Assembly: GCF_031457455.1 (NCBI RefSeq) | Contig: NZ_JAVDWU010000001.1 | Coordinates: forward strand, 124,001-188,000 | Direction: 5' to 3' | Source: Hydrogenophaga palleronii_A | GTDB lineage: Bacteria > Pseudomonadota > Gammaproteobacteria > Burkholderiales > Burkholderiaceae_C | DNA length: 64,000 nt | Shown: positions 50,048-59,004 of the stretch, one piece after another | Numbering within the stretch: position 1 is the stretch's first letter | How the letters are laid out: every line of letters begins with the position of its first letter | Position numbers and translations under genes: made by a program | The notes under the pieces: model-generated | Database searches by the model: none | What the model saw: only the letters and a program-made list of their open reading frames with translations | What the model was told of the DNA's origin: nothing

Positions 50048-50854
50048 ATGAAATTCACCGCTTCCCACTCCGCGCTGGCGATTGCCGGGCTGCTGGCCGC
50101 TGCATCCGTGCAGGCCCAGTCGTCCACCGCCGACGGCATCGCCAAATACCGCGAGATGCTGCAGGACGGCAACCCCGCCGAGCTGTTTGAAATGAAGGGC
50201 GAGGAGCTCTGGAAACAGAAGCGCGGCCCAAAGAACGCCTCACTGGAACAGTGTGATCTGGGCAAGGGGCCGGGGGTCATCAAGGGCGTGTTCGTCGAGT
50301 TGCCGCGCTACTTCAAGGACACCGGAAGGGTGCAGGACCTGGAGACTCGGCTCATCACCTGCATGGAAACGCTGCAGGGCTTCAAAGGTGAAGAGATCGC
50401 CAAGACGCCGTTCGGTCGTGGCGAAATGGCCAACGTCACCGCGCTGGCCACCTATGTGGCCACGGCGTCCAAGGGCATGAAGTTCAACCTGCCGCAAGCG
50501 CATCCGCAGGAAAAGCTGATGTACGAAGCCGGCAAGCGCATCTTCTTCACCCGCGGCGGCACACACGATTTCTCCTGCGCCTCCTGCCATGGCGAGGACG
50601 ACAAACGCATCCGCCTGCAAGACCTGCCCAACCTGACCAAGAACCCGGGCGACGGCATCGGCTTCGCGGCCTGGCCCGCTTACCGCGTGTCCAACTCGCA
50701 GATGTGGGGCATGCAACTGCGCCTCAACGATTGTTTCCGTCAGCAGCGTTTCCCCGAACCCAAGTTCGGCAGTGACGCCACCATCGCCCTGGGGGTCTAC
50801 ATGGGCGTGAACGCCAAGACGGCCGAGTCCATCGTGCCGTCCATCAAGCGCTGA
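50048..50854 (+). CDS. soxA: Thiosulfate-binding cytochrome SoxA
   Basis: A 268-residue periplasmic cytochrome that, with SoxX, links thiosulfate to the SoxY cysteine. It has a signal peptide (ALAIAGLLAAASVQAQ), one CxxCH heme site (CASCH, 177-181) and a C-terminal Cys229 in LRLNDCFRQQRFPEPKFGSD, which is the persulfide-modified heme ligand of this family. Cys69 and Cys105 could replace the lost N-terminal heme site by a disulfide. It is followed by soxX, whose start lies 15 bp on. Confidence 0.95.
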   Translation: MKFTASHSALAIAGLLAAASVQAQSSTADGIAKYREMLQDGNPAELFEMKGEELWKQKRGPKNASLEQCDLGKGPGVIKGVFVELPRYFKDTGRVQDLETRLITCMETLQGFKGEEIAKTPFGRGEMANVTALATYVATASKGMKFNLPQAHPQEKLMYEAGKRIFFTRGGTHDFSCASCHGEDDKRIRLQDLPNLTKNPGDGIGFAAWPAYRVSNSQMWGMQLRLNDCFRQQRFPEPKFGSDATIALGVYMGVNAKTAESIVPSIKR

Positions 50855-50869
50855 ATGGAGAACACCCAC

Positions 50870-51520
50870 ATGAAACTGACACTCAATTTCGCTCTGCTGC
50901 CTGTGGCTGCACTCGTTCTGGCAGGCTGTACCGCCTCGCCCTCGGCCACTGACCTTGACAAGGCGACCGCAGACATTCTGAAAAACTCCTTCCAGGACCG
51001 CGGCATCGCCAAGGTGGACCGTCTGGCGCAAGACGAAGCCAACCGCGAATGCGTGGCCGCCGATGTGGCCGGCAAGCCCATCGATGAAAAAGTGGCCAAG
51101 TCCATTGAGGCGGCCAACATGAAGACCGTGAAGTGGCCCAGCGACGGCAAGTTCCTGGGCGACTGGAAAGAGGGCGAAAAGATCGCGCAGAGTGGGCGCG
51201 GGCTCACCTGGAGCGACCAGGCCGATGCCGCCAACGGCGGCAACTGCTACAACTGCCACCAGATCAGCAAGGAAGAGATCTCCTTCGGCACCTTGGGCCC
51301 AAGCCTCTACAACTACGGCAAGCTGCGTGGCGTGAGCGACCCGAACGCGGCCGCCAGCAAGGCCATCGTGGAATACACCTGGGGCAAGCTGTACAACGCG
51401 CGGGCCTACAACGCCTGCTCGCAAATGCCGCGGGCCGGGCACAAGGGCATCCTGACTGAAAAGCAGATGCAGCACGTGATGGCACTGCTGCTTGATCCGG
51501 CGTCTCCCGTCAACAAGTGA
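50870..51520 (+). CDS. soxX: Cytochrome c subunit SoxX, predicted lipoprotein
   Basis: A 216-residue monoheme cytochrome with heme site CYNCH (126-130) and a likely Met ligand in CSQMPRAGH. It pairs with SoxA. The N-terminus is a lipoprotein signal (VAALVLAGC, Cys20), so this SoxX may be membrane-anchored. It has about 100 residues before the heme site, making it longer than compact SoxX types. I choose the ATG at 50870, since GGAG lies 9 bp upstream; the ATG at 50855 directly after the soxA stop has no ribosome site. Confidence 0.92.
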   Translation: MKLTLNFALLPVAALVLAGCTASPSATDLDKATADILKNSFQDRGIAKVDRLAQDEANRECVAADVAGKPIDEKVAKSIEAANMKTVKWPSDGKFLGDWKEGEKIAQSGRGLTWSDQADAANGGNCYNCHQISKEEISFGTLGPSLYNYGKLRGVSDPNAAASKAIVEYTWGKLYNARAYNACSQMPRAGHKGILTEKQMQHVMALLLDPASPVNK

Positions 51521-51627
51521 CGCCCAGCGTTCCCCTGGGGTTGTGCCCCTGGGGGATTACTGTTGCCAGAGTGGCCTTGAACCGGCCCCGTCTCACGGAT
51601 TCCATTGGATTCCGATGAAATTTGACT

Positions 51628-51640
51628 TAAATATCAGTAA
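51628..51640 (+). promoter_or_regulatory. Sox-type AT-rich motif upstream of soxB
   Basis: TAAATATCAGTAA lies 33-21 bp before the soxB start. It matches the soxC-side motif (CGAATATCAGCAA) at 10 of 13 positions and the fccA-side motif (TAAATATTAGTGA) at 11 of 13. TTGACA lies at 51645-51650 nearby. It could be an operator for a separate soxB promoter in the 140-bp soxX-soxB gap. Confidence 0.45.
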
Positions 51641-51660
51641 ACAATTGACAAGGAATATTT

Positions 51661-53385
51661 ATGGGCTTCAGTCGCCGTGAATTCATGCAGGTGCTGGCGG
51701 TGGCCAGTGCCACAGGCATGGCCCTGGACCATCGTGATGTGCTGGCGGCTGCGCCTGGCGCGGGTGAGCGCCTGTACGACGTGCCGAAGTTCGGCAACGT
51801 GAGCTTCCTGCACTTCACCGATTGCCATGCACAACTGACCCCGATCCATTTCCGCGAACCCAACGTGAACCTGGGCGTGGCCGATGCCGTGGGCCGCCCG
51901 CCGCACCTTGTGGGCGAAAAGCTGCTCCAGCACTTCAAGCTCAAACCCGGCAGCGCACAGGCACACGCCTTCTCCTACCTGGACTTCAGCCAGGCCGCCA
52001 GGACCTATGGCAGGGTGGGCGGCTTCGCCCACATGGCCACGCTGATCAAACAGCTCAAATCCAGCCGGCCCAACGCGCTGTTGCTCGATGGTGGCGACAC
52101 CTGGCAGGGCTCGGCCACCTCGCTGTGGACCAATGGCCAGGACATGGTCGACGCCTGCAAGCTGCTGGGCGTGAACATGATGACCTCGCACTGGGAGCAC
52201 ACCTTCGGTGCCCAACGGGTGCAGGAGATCGTGGAGAAGGATCTGAAGGGGAACATGGAATTCCTCGCCCAGAACATCAAGACCACCGACTTCGAAGACA
52301 TCGTTTTCAAGCCCTACGCCATGCGTGAGATGAATGGCGTGCAGGTGGCGGTGATCGGCCAGGCCTTTCCCTACACCCCCATTGCCAACCCGCGCCACAT
52401 GGTGCCAGACTGGACCTTCGGCATCCAGGACGAGCACATGCAGAAGATGGTGGACGAAGCACGGAGCAAGGGTGCTCAGGTGGTGGTGGTGCTCTCGCAC
52501 AACGGCATGGACGTGGACATCAAGATGGTCTCACGGGTGCGCGGCATCGACGCCATCCTGGGTGGCCACACGCACGACGGCATGCCAGCGCCCACCATCG
52601 TGAAAAACGGCGGCGGCGAGACCCTTGTCACCAATGCGGGTTCCAACAGCAAGTTTCTCGGTGTGCTGGACTTTGACGTGCGCGGGGGCAAAGTGCAGGG
52701 CTTCCAGTACAAGCTGCTGCCCGTGTTTTCCAACCTGCTGCCGGCCGATGCCACCATGCAGGCGCACATCGACAAGGTGCGCGCGCCTTACAAGGACAAG
52801 CTGGAAGAAAAGCTCGCCATCACAGAAGACCTGTTGTACCGCCGTGGCAACTTCAACGGCTCGTGGGACCAGGTCATCTGCGACGCGCTCATGCAGAACA
52901 AGGGCGCCGACATCGCGTTTTCGCCAGGCGTGCGCTGGGGCACCTCGCTGTTGCCAGGTGACACCATCACCTACGAGCGCATGATGGATCAGATGGCCCT
53001 GACCTACCCGGCCACCACCCTCAACACCTTCACGGGCTCGCAGATCAAGGAGATCCTGGAAGACGTGGCCGACAACATCTTCAACCCCGACCCCTACTAC
53101 CAGCAGGGTGGCGACATGGTGCGCGTGGGCGGTCTGCAGTACACGGTGTCACCCAAGGCGGAGATGGGACAACGCATCAACAACATGGTGCTCAAGGACA
53201 AGCTCATCGAGGCCGACAAGACCTACAAGGTGGCGGGGTGGGCGTCGGTGCAGGAAGGTGTGCAGGGCGAACCGATCTGGGACGTGGTCTCTGGCTACCT
53301 GCGCGACAGGAGGGTCATCAAGGGCGTGAAGATCAACACCCCCCGCATCACGGGCATGGAGGGCAATCCGGGTATTGCGTTCTGA
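51661..53385 (+). CDS. soxB: Thiosulfohydrolase SoxB
   Basis: A 574-residue dimanganese hydrolase of the 5'-nucleotidase family that releases sulfate from the SoxY-bound thiosulfonate. A twin-arginine signal is present (SRREFMQVLAVAS). Metal ligands appear in FLHFTDCHAQLTP, LLDGGDTWQGSATS, SHWEHTF and GGHTHDG. The C-terminal nucleotidase domain begins around residue 380. It ends the sox plus-strand arm; a shared motif in the 140-bp gap before it hints at separate control. There is no soxR, soxS, soxV or soxW in this window. Confidence 0.97.
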   Translation: MGFSRREFMQVLAVASATGMALDHRDVLAAAPGAGERLYDVPKFGNVSFLHFTDCHAQLTPIHFREPNVNLGVADAVGRPPHLVGEKLLQHFKLKPGSAQAHAFSYLDFSQAARTYGRVGGFAHMATLIKQLKSSRPNALLLDGGDTWQGSATSLWTNGQDMVDACKLLGVNMMTSHWEHTFGAQRVQEIVEKDLKGNMEFLAQNIKTTDFEDIVFKPYAMREMNGVQVAVIGQAFPYTPIANPRHMVPDWTFGIQDEHMQKMVDEARSKGAQVVVVLSHNGMDVDIKMVSRVRGIDAILGGHTHDGMPAPTIVKNGGGETLVTNAGSNSKFLGVLDFDVRGGKVQGFQYKLLPVFSNLLPADATMQAHIDKVRAPYKDKLEEKLAITEDLLYRRGNFNGSWDQVICDALMQNKGADIAFSPGVRWGTSLLPGDTITYERMMDQMALTYPATTLNTFTGSQIKEILEDVADNIFNPDPYYQQGGDMVRVGGLQYTVSPKAEMGQRINNMVLKDKLIEADKTYKVAGWASVQEGVQGEPIWDVVSGYLRDRRVIKGVKINTPRITGMEGNPGIAF

Positions 53386-53468
53386 GACACTTTTCACCCC
53401 TGTGAACAGGTGTCGCGGAATCCTGCTTTGTTATCCTCAAGCCTTGTTGAATCTTCAAGGACAAATCC

Positions 53469-53699
53469 ATGACCAAGTTCGCAGGGATGCTGATCGCCGT
53501 GGCTGTGCTCGCAGGTTGCGCCTCGACCTCCAAACCCTATTGGCACAAGCCCAACGCCACTGCGGATGACGCCTACACCGAGTTGTCTGCCTGCCGTTTC
53601 CAGATCGGTCTGAACAAGATCCCTGAAAAGGAGCAGGAACTCATGGTTGCGCATTGCATGCGGGGCAAGGGTTTCCGCCTGCTGGCCAACGAAAGCTGA
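53469..53699 (+). CDS. Small lipoprotein of unknown function
   Basis: A 76-residue protein with a clear lipoprotein signal (AVAVLAGCASTSK, Cys17) and two further cysteines, at about residues 43 and 63 (LSACRFQIG and VAHCMRGKG), that could form a disulfide. I do not recognise a family, although many small outer-membrane lipoproteins in related bacteria have this layout (ending 'C(M)..KGF.L'). It is 83 bp after soxB and ahead of a strong terminator, so it may be transcribed with sox or on its own. Confidence 0.7.
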   Translation: MTKFAGMLIAVAVLAGCASTSKPYWHKPNATADDAYTELSACRFQIGLNKIPEKEQELMVAHCMRGKGFRLLANES

Positions 53700-53721
53700 T
53701 TTCCCTGCGCCCACCCACACA

Positions 53722-53756
53722 AGCCCCTTCATGGCATCGCCATGAAGGGGCTTTTT
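53722..53756 (+). terminator. Intrinsic terminator after the sox arm and lipoprotein
   Basis: A perfect stem AGCCCCTTCATGGC paired with GCCATGAAGGGGCT around ATC, followed by a short T-run. It is symmetrical and A-rich before the stem, so it may work on both strands. It closes the region beginning at soxC and insulates the histidine-kinase gene at 53931. Confidence 0.92.
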
Positions 53757-53930
53757 ACTGGGCCGGTGGCTGCACAAGGCGTTTGGTATTCTCGATCCCG
53801 ATCACCGCCCGACCGCAGGTGCACCACCTCTTGCGCGGCGGCGTCGCCCACCCCGTGTCCCGCCAGGGACCTGCCAACCGCGGATGCGCGTGCATCGGGT
53901 TGACAGGCCCCTGGCCAACCAGAGCGACCC

Positions 53931-56060
53931 ATGGCTCATGAGACGGATTTCGCTGGTCTGAACCCGCAAAAGAGTGCGCGGCGCATGGTGTTCGCGGCAC
54001 TGATCTTGGCCCTGGCAGGTTCCGTACTGGGGCTGACGCTGGGTCGATCCACCGGCGCGGTCGTGGGCGCAGAGATCTGGCTGGTGGGCGCCTCTGCCGT
54101 GTTCTGTGTGGTCATGATGGGGGTGCTGCTGGCCAGACCATTCGACCGGGCCGCCTGGATCGCGCCGGTGTCGAGCCTTTTCTTCCTGGTCTATTTGGTG
54201 CTGGGCGCGCTGTCGTCGATCACGCGCGAATCGATCTTGCAGAGCTTCCTGGTCTATCTGATGTGGTTCTTTCCCCTGCTCGCGTTCAACCGTTTCGTGA
54301 ACGTGTCCTGGTACCAGCAGCGCCTTTCGTTCGCCATCTATTTCTGCGCAGTGTCACTGGCCGTGGGCAGGATTGCGACCACGCCCGCTGCAGAGACCGA
54401 ACCGCCCATGCTGCTGGTGTATTGCCTGTGCGTGACCAGCTTTGCGCTGATTCTGGAGCTGTTCGCCAAGTACCGCGAAGCCTACATTTCAGAGCGGGAG
54501 CGGGCCGATGCGCTTGAAACCACCCGGCGAGCTGTGCAGGCCAGCGAGGCGGCGTTCCGTCGCACCTTGTCGAATGCCGCCAGCGGCATTGGCTGGATCA
54601 CGGTGGATGGAAGGTGCCAGCACGTCAACACCACCTTCGGCAGCATGCTGGGTCATTCGGCGGAGGAACTCGATGGCTGCCGTTTTGAAACCCTGATCGC
54701 ACCGGCATCGCAGCCCAGCTGGCAACGTCTGAAGGCCGACATGCAGCGCGGCAGCAGCACCGACTTCCAGGCCGAGCTGCAGTTGCAGACCGCCAGCGGG
54801 AAGACGCTGTGGACCAAGCTGAGTTTTGCCGTTGCCGCAGTGTCGCCGGGCGAACCGCCCGGCATGGTCTTTGTTTGTCTGGACAACAGCGCCGCCCATG
54901 AAATGGAGGAGCGCCTGCGGCAGTCGCAGCGCCTCGAATCGGTGGGCCAGCTCACCGGCGGTGTGGCACACGACTTCAACAACCTTTTGACGGTGATTCT
55001 TGGCAATGCCGAGCTGCTGCATGAACAGCTGCTCGACAACCCGAAACTCGCGCCCCTGGCCGGCATGGTGGTCAGCGCGGGCGAGCGTGGCGCTCAGCTC
55101 ACACAGCGCCTGCTGGCGTTTGCCCGTCGCCAGACACTGGATCCCAAGCCGGTCGACATCAACCAACTGGTCGCTGAAATGGATCCTTTGCTGAGGCGCT
55201 CGCTGGGTGGACACATCGAAATCGAATTCGTCCGGGGTGCGGGGCTCTGGCCGGCGTTGGTCGACCCGGCCCAACTCGATAATGCCTTGCTGAACCTGTG
55301 CCTCAACGCGCGTGACGCCATGCCCGACGGGGGTCGTCTGACCATTGAAACCGGTGATGCGCGTTTGAGTGAAGACTATGCCGCGCACAACGCCGATGTG
55401 CGCCCTGGCCAGTACGTGATGCTGGCGGTTTCCGACACCGGTACGGGCATCGATCCAGCGCATCTGCGGCGGGTGTTCGAACCATTCTTCACAACCAAGG
55501 CCGCAGGCAAAGGCACCGGGCTCGGACTGGCCATGATCTATGGCTTCGTGAAGCAGAGCGGTGGCCATGTGAGCGTCTATTCAGAGCCCGGTGCCGGCAC
55601 CACCTTCAGGCTTTACCTGCCGCGCGCAGTCGAGTCCGCAACAGCCCCCCGACGCGCTTTGGAGACGTTGCCTGTGGCAAGAGGGCATGAAACCGTGCTG
55701 CTGGCCGAAGACGACCCGATGGTGCGCCGCTACGCGTGCGATCAACTGGTGGCATTGGGCTACCAGGTGATCGAGGCCCACAGCGGGGCACAGGCGCTGG
55801 CCATCTTGCGCGAAGGCCAGGCCGTCGATCTGTTGTTCACCGATGTGGTGATGCCGGGCATGAGCGGCAGGCAATTGGCCGACCAGGCCATGGCCTTGCG
55901 CCCGGGCCTCAAGGTGCTGTTCACCTCGGGCTACACCGAAAACGCCATCGTGCATCACGGCCGGCTCGACCCAGGCGTGCATCTGCTGAGCAAGCCCTAT
56001 CGACGCGAGGATCTCGCCAGAAGACTGCGAGATGTGATCGGGTCACCCGCAGAGCGCTGA
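53931..56060 (+). CDS. Hybrid sensor histidine kinase
   Basis: A 709-residue membrane signalling protein. The N-terminus has about six hydrophobic segments (residues 15-185). A PAS domain follows (about 200-320), then a HisKA dimerisation domain with the phospho-acceptor His347 in GGVAHDFNNLLTVILGNAELL. Next is a HATPase_c domain (about 440-570, DTGTGIDPAHLRRVFEPFFTTK and GTGLGLAMIYG). A C-terminal receiver domain (about 583-703) has Asp638 in LLFTDVVMPGMSG. The signal is unknown. It converges on two further two-component genes on the other strand. Confidence 0.9.
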   Translation: MAHETDFAGLNPQKSARRMVFAALILALAGSVLGLTLGRSTGAVVGAEIWLVGASAVFCVVMMGVLLARPFDRAAWIAPVSSLFFLVYLVLGALSSITRESILQSFLVYLMWFFPLLAFNRFVNVSWYQQRLSFAIYFCAVSLAVGRIATTPAAETEPPMLLVYCLCVTSFALILELFAKYREAYISERERADALETTRRAVQASEAAFRRTLSNAASGIGWITVDGRCQHVNTTFGSMLGHSAEELDGCRFETLIAPASQPSWQRLKADMQRGSSTDFQAELQLQTASGKTLWTKLSFAVAAVSPGEPPGMVFVCLDNSAAHEMEERLRQSQRLESVGQLTGGVAHDFNNLLTVILGNAELLHEQLLDNPKLAPLAGMVVSAGERGAQLTQRLLAFARRQTLDPKPVDINQLVAEMDPLLRRSLGGHIEIEFVRGAGLWPALVDPAQLDNALLNLCLNARDAMPDGGRLTIETGDARLSEDYAAHNADVRPGQYVMLAVSDTGTGIDPAHLRRVFEPFFTTKAAGKGTGLGLAMIYGFVKQSGGHVSVYSEPGAGTTFRLYLPRAVESATAPRRALETLPVARGHETVLLAEDDPMVRRYACDQLVALGYQVIEAHSGAQALAILREGQAVDLLFTDVVMPGMSGRQLADQAMALRPGLKVLFTSGYTENAIVHHGRLDPGVHLLSKPYRREDLARRLRDVIGSPAER

Positions 56061-56062
56061 AA

Positions 56063-56788
56063 CTAGCGCCCCACGGCGATACCGGCCAGCGCCGAACGCA
56101 GCGCAGACAGGCGGGGCGGTTTCGTCATCACCTGATCGATGTGTTCGGGCAGTTGACCTTCGGCCAGCGGATCGCTGCCCCAGCCGGTGAGCAGGATCAC
56201 ATGGCGTGTGAGACCCCGCGTTTTCAGTTGCTCAGCCAGCGCCAACCCATCCATGCCCTGCATCGTCAGGTCTGTGATCACCAGATCGAACGGCTGACCC
56301 GCCGCTTTGGCGCGTTCGGCCTGGGTCAGAGCTTCTCCAGCGTCCGGCGCGCACACCACCGCATGACCATCAAAATTCACTGTGTAGGTCAGTGCTTCCA
56401 GCAACAGGGGGTCGTCGTCCACCAGCAGCACGCGCAGGCCAACGGCGGCAGGTGCTTGCCTGGGTGCTGAGACCACGGTTGACGCCTGAGGCGTGGAGGT
56501 GCCTGCCTGATCATCGAGCTGGGTGGTACCGGCATTGACCGGTCGGTCAAGTTGCCGGAACGACTCCAGCGATTGACTCACTTCTTCGATGGCCGCCTGC
56601 ACACTGCGCAGCTGTTCCTGGCTGCGCGCGCTGAGCTGGTGTTCACGTGCGAGCACCGAATCCACATACAACGCCGCAGGAGAGAGCAGGTTGTTGATCT
56701 TGTGGGCAAGCTGGCTGGACGAGCGCTTGAGCGCCTGCAACTGTTCGCTGAGTGGCGCTTGGGCGTCGGCGGGTTTATCAGCGTTCAT
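56063..56788 (-). CDS. Histidine-box and receiver-domain protein lacking a kinase ATPase
   Basis: A 241-residue protein. The N-terminal 85 residues look like a HisKA-type dimerisation/phospho-acceptor helix pair, with His29 in SSQLAHKINNLLSPAALYV, but no HATPase_c domain follows. After a linker rich in Thr, Ser, Gln and Ala, a receiver domain occupies about 118-235 (VLLVDDDPLLL, phospho-acceptor Asp173 in ITDLTMQGMDG, MTKPP). It may relay phosphate between the neighbouring kinases. It lies 13 bp downstream of the next kinase gene and converges with the hybrid kinase 2 bp away. Confidence 0.8.
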   Translation of the reverse strand: MNADKPADAQAPLSEQLQALKRSSSQLAHKINNLLSPAALYVDSVLAREHQLSARSQEQLRSVQAAIEEVSQSLESFRQLDRPVNAGTTQLDDQAGTSTPQASTVVSAPRQAPAAVGLRVLLVDDDPLLLEALTYTVNFDGHAVVCAPDAGEALTQAERAKAAGQPFDLVITDLTMQGMDGLALAEQLKTRGLTRHVILLTGWGSDPLAEGQLPEHIDQVMTKPPRLSALRSALAGIAVGR

Positions 56789-56801
56789 GTGTCGCCGCCT
56801 T

Positions 56802-57992
56802 TCATGTTCCGGTTCTGTCCGGGTTCGCTCGGGAGATCACCGGCTCGGCTCCCAACGGGTGCCGTGGAAAGACCATGGTGAACATCGCGCCTTCACCCAG
56901 CCGCCCCCGGGCTTCGACCGCACCGCCGTGCCGCTCAACGATCCGGCGCACATTGGCCAGGCCCATGCCTTCACCCACAAAGTCCTGCGCGGAGTGCAGA
57001 CGGCGAAAAGGCTTGAAGAGCTGGTCGGCATGCGCTGGGTCAAAGCCAGCACCATTGTCGATTACCGAAATTTCATGGCTGCCACTGGGCCGCAACATGG
57101 CCCGCACTTCGATGCGGGCCTGTGCTTGCGCTGCCGTGTATTTGATGGCATTGCCCAGCAGGTTCACGAAGGCCTGGTGCAGCAAGCCCGCATGGCCGTG
57201 AATCGGTGGCAGTGGACCGATCTGCCACTGGATGTTGCGCCCCTTGCACAGCGGCTCCAGGGCGGTCATGGCGGTGTTCAATACATCGTCAAGCGCCACG
57301 GGTGCCAGCGTCAGGGGCTCGTCGCCCAGTCGAGCGAAATCCAGCAGATCCTTGACCATCCGCAGGGCCAGGTCGCCTGAAGCCACACCCCTGCGCAGCA
57401 TGTCGGCAAGCGGCGCGTCTTCGGTGGCGTCCAGCTCCTGCTCCACCATCTGCAGAATGCTTCGCATGTTCACCAGAGGACCCCGCAGGTCGTGTGCGAG
57501 TCGGGCGGCAAACGCATCCAGTTCCTGGTTCACCGCGCGAAGCTGCCTCAGCTGCTGGGTCACTGCGGCTTGCAGACTTCGGTTGTTCACGCGCAGCCGC
57601 TGCACTTCCAGCGCACGTTCCACCACCGGAACGATGGTGCCCATGCGGAAGGGCTTTTGCACGTAGTCCAACGCCCCGTTCCTCATGGCATCCACCACGC
57701 TGTCGACGCTGCCATGCGCCGTCATCAGGACCACCACCGTGTCTGGCGACAGAACCTGTGCATGCCGGATCAGATCGATGCCATTGATGTCCGGCATCTG
57801 CAGGTCCGTCAGCAGCAGCTCGAAGCGTTGATTCTCAAGCGCCTGCAGTGCCGCTTGGGGCTCAGAAAAGCCGGTGGTGTCGTAGCCCTGCTCGGTCAGG
57901 ATCTCGCACACGGCCTGCTGCTGCTTCGGCTCGTCATCGACCACAAGCAGCCTCGGCTTGTGGTTCTGCAGTGGCGCGGTGGCGTTGGGCAT
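56802..57992 (-). CDS. Response-regulator-linked histidine kinase (REC-HisKA-HATPase)
   Basis: A 396-residue soluble kinase. The N-terminal receiver domain (about 14-130, RLLVVDDEPKQQ, Asp63 in LLTDLQMPDINGIDLI, KPF) precedes a coiled coil. A HisKA domain follows with His167 in ARLAHDLRGPLVNMRSIL, then a HATPase_c domain (about 265-380, NAIKYTAAQAQ, DNGAGFDPAHADQLFKPFRRLH, GEGMGLANVRRIVE). It has no membrane segment or sensor domain and so probably receives phosphate from another kinase. The start at 57992 (MPNATAPLQN) is chosen over a 23-codon longer frame. Confidence 0.88.
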   Translation of the reverse strand: MPNATAPLQNHKPRLLVVDDEPKQQQAVCEILTEQGYDTTGFSEPQAALQALENQRFELLLTDLQMPDINGIDLIRHAQVLSPDTVVVLMTAHGSVDSVVDAMRNGALDYVQKPFRMGTIVPVVERALEVQRLRVNNRSLQAAVTQQLRQLRAVNQELDAFAARLAHDLRGPLVNMRSILQMVEQELDATEDAPLADMLRRGVASGDLALRMVKDLLDFARLGDEPLTLAPVALDDVLNTAMTALEPLCKGRNIQWQIGPLPPIHGHAGLLHQAFVNLLGNAIKYTAAQAQARIEVRAMLRPSGSHEISVIDNGAGFDPAHADQLFKPFRRLHSAQDFVGEGMGLANVRRIVERHGGAVEARGRLGEGAMFTMVFPRHPLGAEPVISRANPDRTGT

Positions 57993-58371
57993 TGCGCAGG
58001 CGGGGTGTGGATCCCTGAAGTGGACGGCGTTCACGTCGGTCAGATGCCAACTTAACACCAATCCCGAATCTGTAAAAGTATGTGAGTGAAATCGCCACAG
58101 GTATGGGGGGATTGACCGTCTGCGGTATCAGGCGCACAGCTCAAGCCTGGCCCTGTTTCGCCGATAGATCACCTATGTAAAGTGAATCGGCGACGGGCAC
58201 TTCCATGCTCTGTAAAACGAAAGTTGAGAGCAGTAAGAAGGAGGTAAACGCCAGCAGGTCCAGATGTGCAATTTCGGTTGAACTGGGATGTGACTTTCGG
58301 CGGCGAGCCCCGAACCTCAGGACTCCGAATCACTTTGCATGCATCGACAACTTTTCATGCATGGGGGTTTC
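57993..58371. other. 379-bp gap between the kinase and CAP genes
   Basis: No gene that I accept. The sequence is less GC-rich than the flanks. A perfect inverted repeat, TCGCCGAT at 58158-58165 and ATCGGCGA at 58186-58193, has a 20-bp spacer. CTGTAAAA occurs at both about 58070 and 58210. A strong ribosome-like AAGGAGGT at 58238-58245 has no start codon at normal distance. Promoters for the divergent kinase pair and CAP gene must be here. Confidence 0.5.
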
Positions 58372-58962
58372 ATGACACACAAGACGGCGTTCTTCAGCCT
58401 GCTCAGCGCAGTTCTTCTCAGTGCCTGCGGCGGTGGCGGCGGTGGAGACACCAGCGCAACATCGGCTTCGCCCGCATTGGGCAGAAACGGAGCGGTGGAT
58501 GTGAACACCGTCAGCCAGCCCGGCGGTCAGACCTGCGACATCGGCCAGTACGCCCAAAAGATACTGGCTGCCATCAACGCAGCGCGCGCGGCAGGCCAGG
58601 ACTGTGGCGGAACCGCCATGCCGCCGGCCAATGCCTTGTCCTGGAACATGCTGCTGACCCAGGCGGCGGCCGGCCATTCGGCCGACATGGCCACACACAA
58701 TTTCTTTTCCCATACCGGTTTCAACGGCAGCCACTCGTCTGACCGCATCGCCGCTGCAGGCTATGTGTCCAATGGCAGTGGCGAAATTCTGGCCAAGGTG
58801 GTGGGCGCCAATGCAGGCAACATGATTCCCTTGATCCTGGACGGATGGCTCAAGAGCCCGGGGCATTGCCGCGTGCTGATGAGCGGGGACATGAAGGAAA
58901 TGGGTGCGGCGTGCACCAAAGGCGGCAAGAGTGCTTACACCACGGTCAACTTTGGTGGTTGA
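58372..58962 (+). CDS. CAP-domain (SCP-like) lipoprotein
   Basis: A 196-residue secreted protein. It has a lipoprotein signal (FSLLSAVLLSACGG, Cys19) followed by a Gly-rich linker. A CAP domain occupies about 60-190, with the typical LTQAAAGHSADMATHNFFSHTGFNGSHSSDRIAAAGY stretch, a conserved-type GEI where GEN is usual, and WLKSPGHCRVLM. Bacterial CAP proteins are extracellular and mostly uncharacterised. I start at the ATG at 58372 (MTHKTAFFSLL) because it places the signal directly; an open frame begins at 58339. The gene is alone, 42 bp before the end of the next minus-strand gene. Confidence 0.83.
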   Translation: MTHKTAFFSLLSAVLLSACGGGGGGDTSATSASPALGRNGAVDVNTVSQPGGQTCDIGQYAQKILAAINAARAAGQDCGGTAMPPANALSWNMLLTQAAAGHSADMATHNFFSHTGFNGSHSSDRIAAAGYVSNGSGEILAKVVGANAGNMIPLILDGWLKSPGHCRVLMSGDMKEMGAACTKGGKSAYTTVNFGG

Positions 58963-59004
58963 TCAAAACCGCTAACTGCGTTCAATTCCATTAGAGGCAG
59001 TCTT

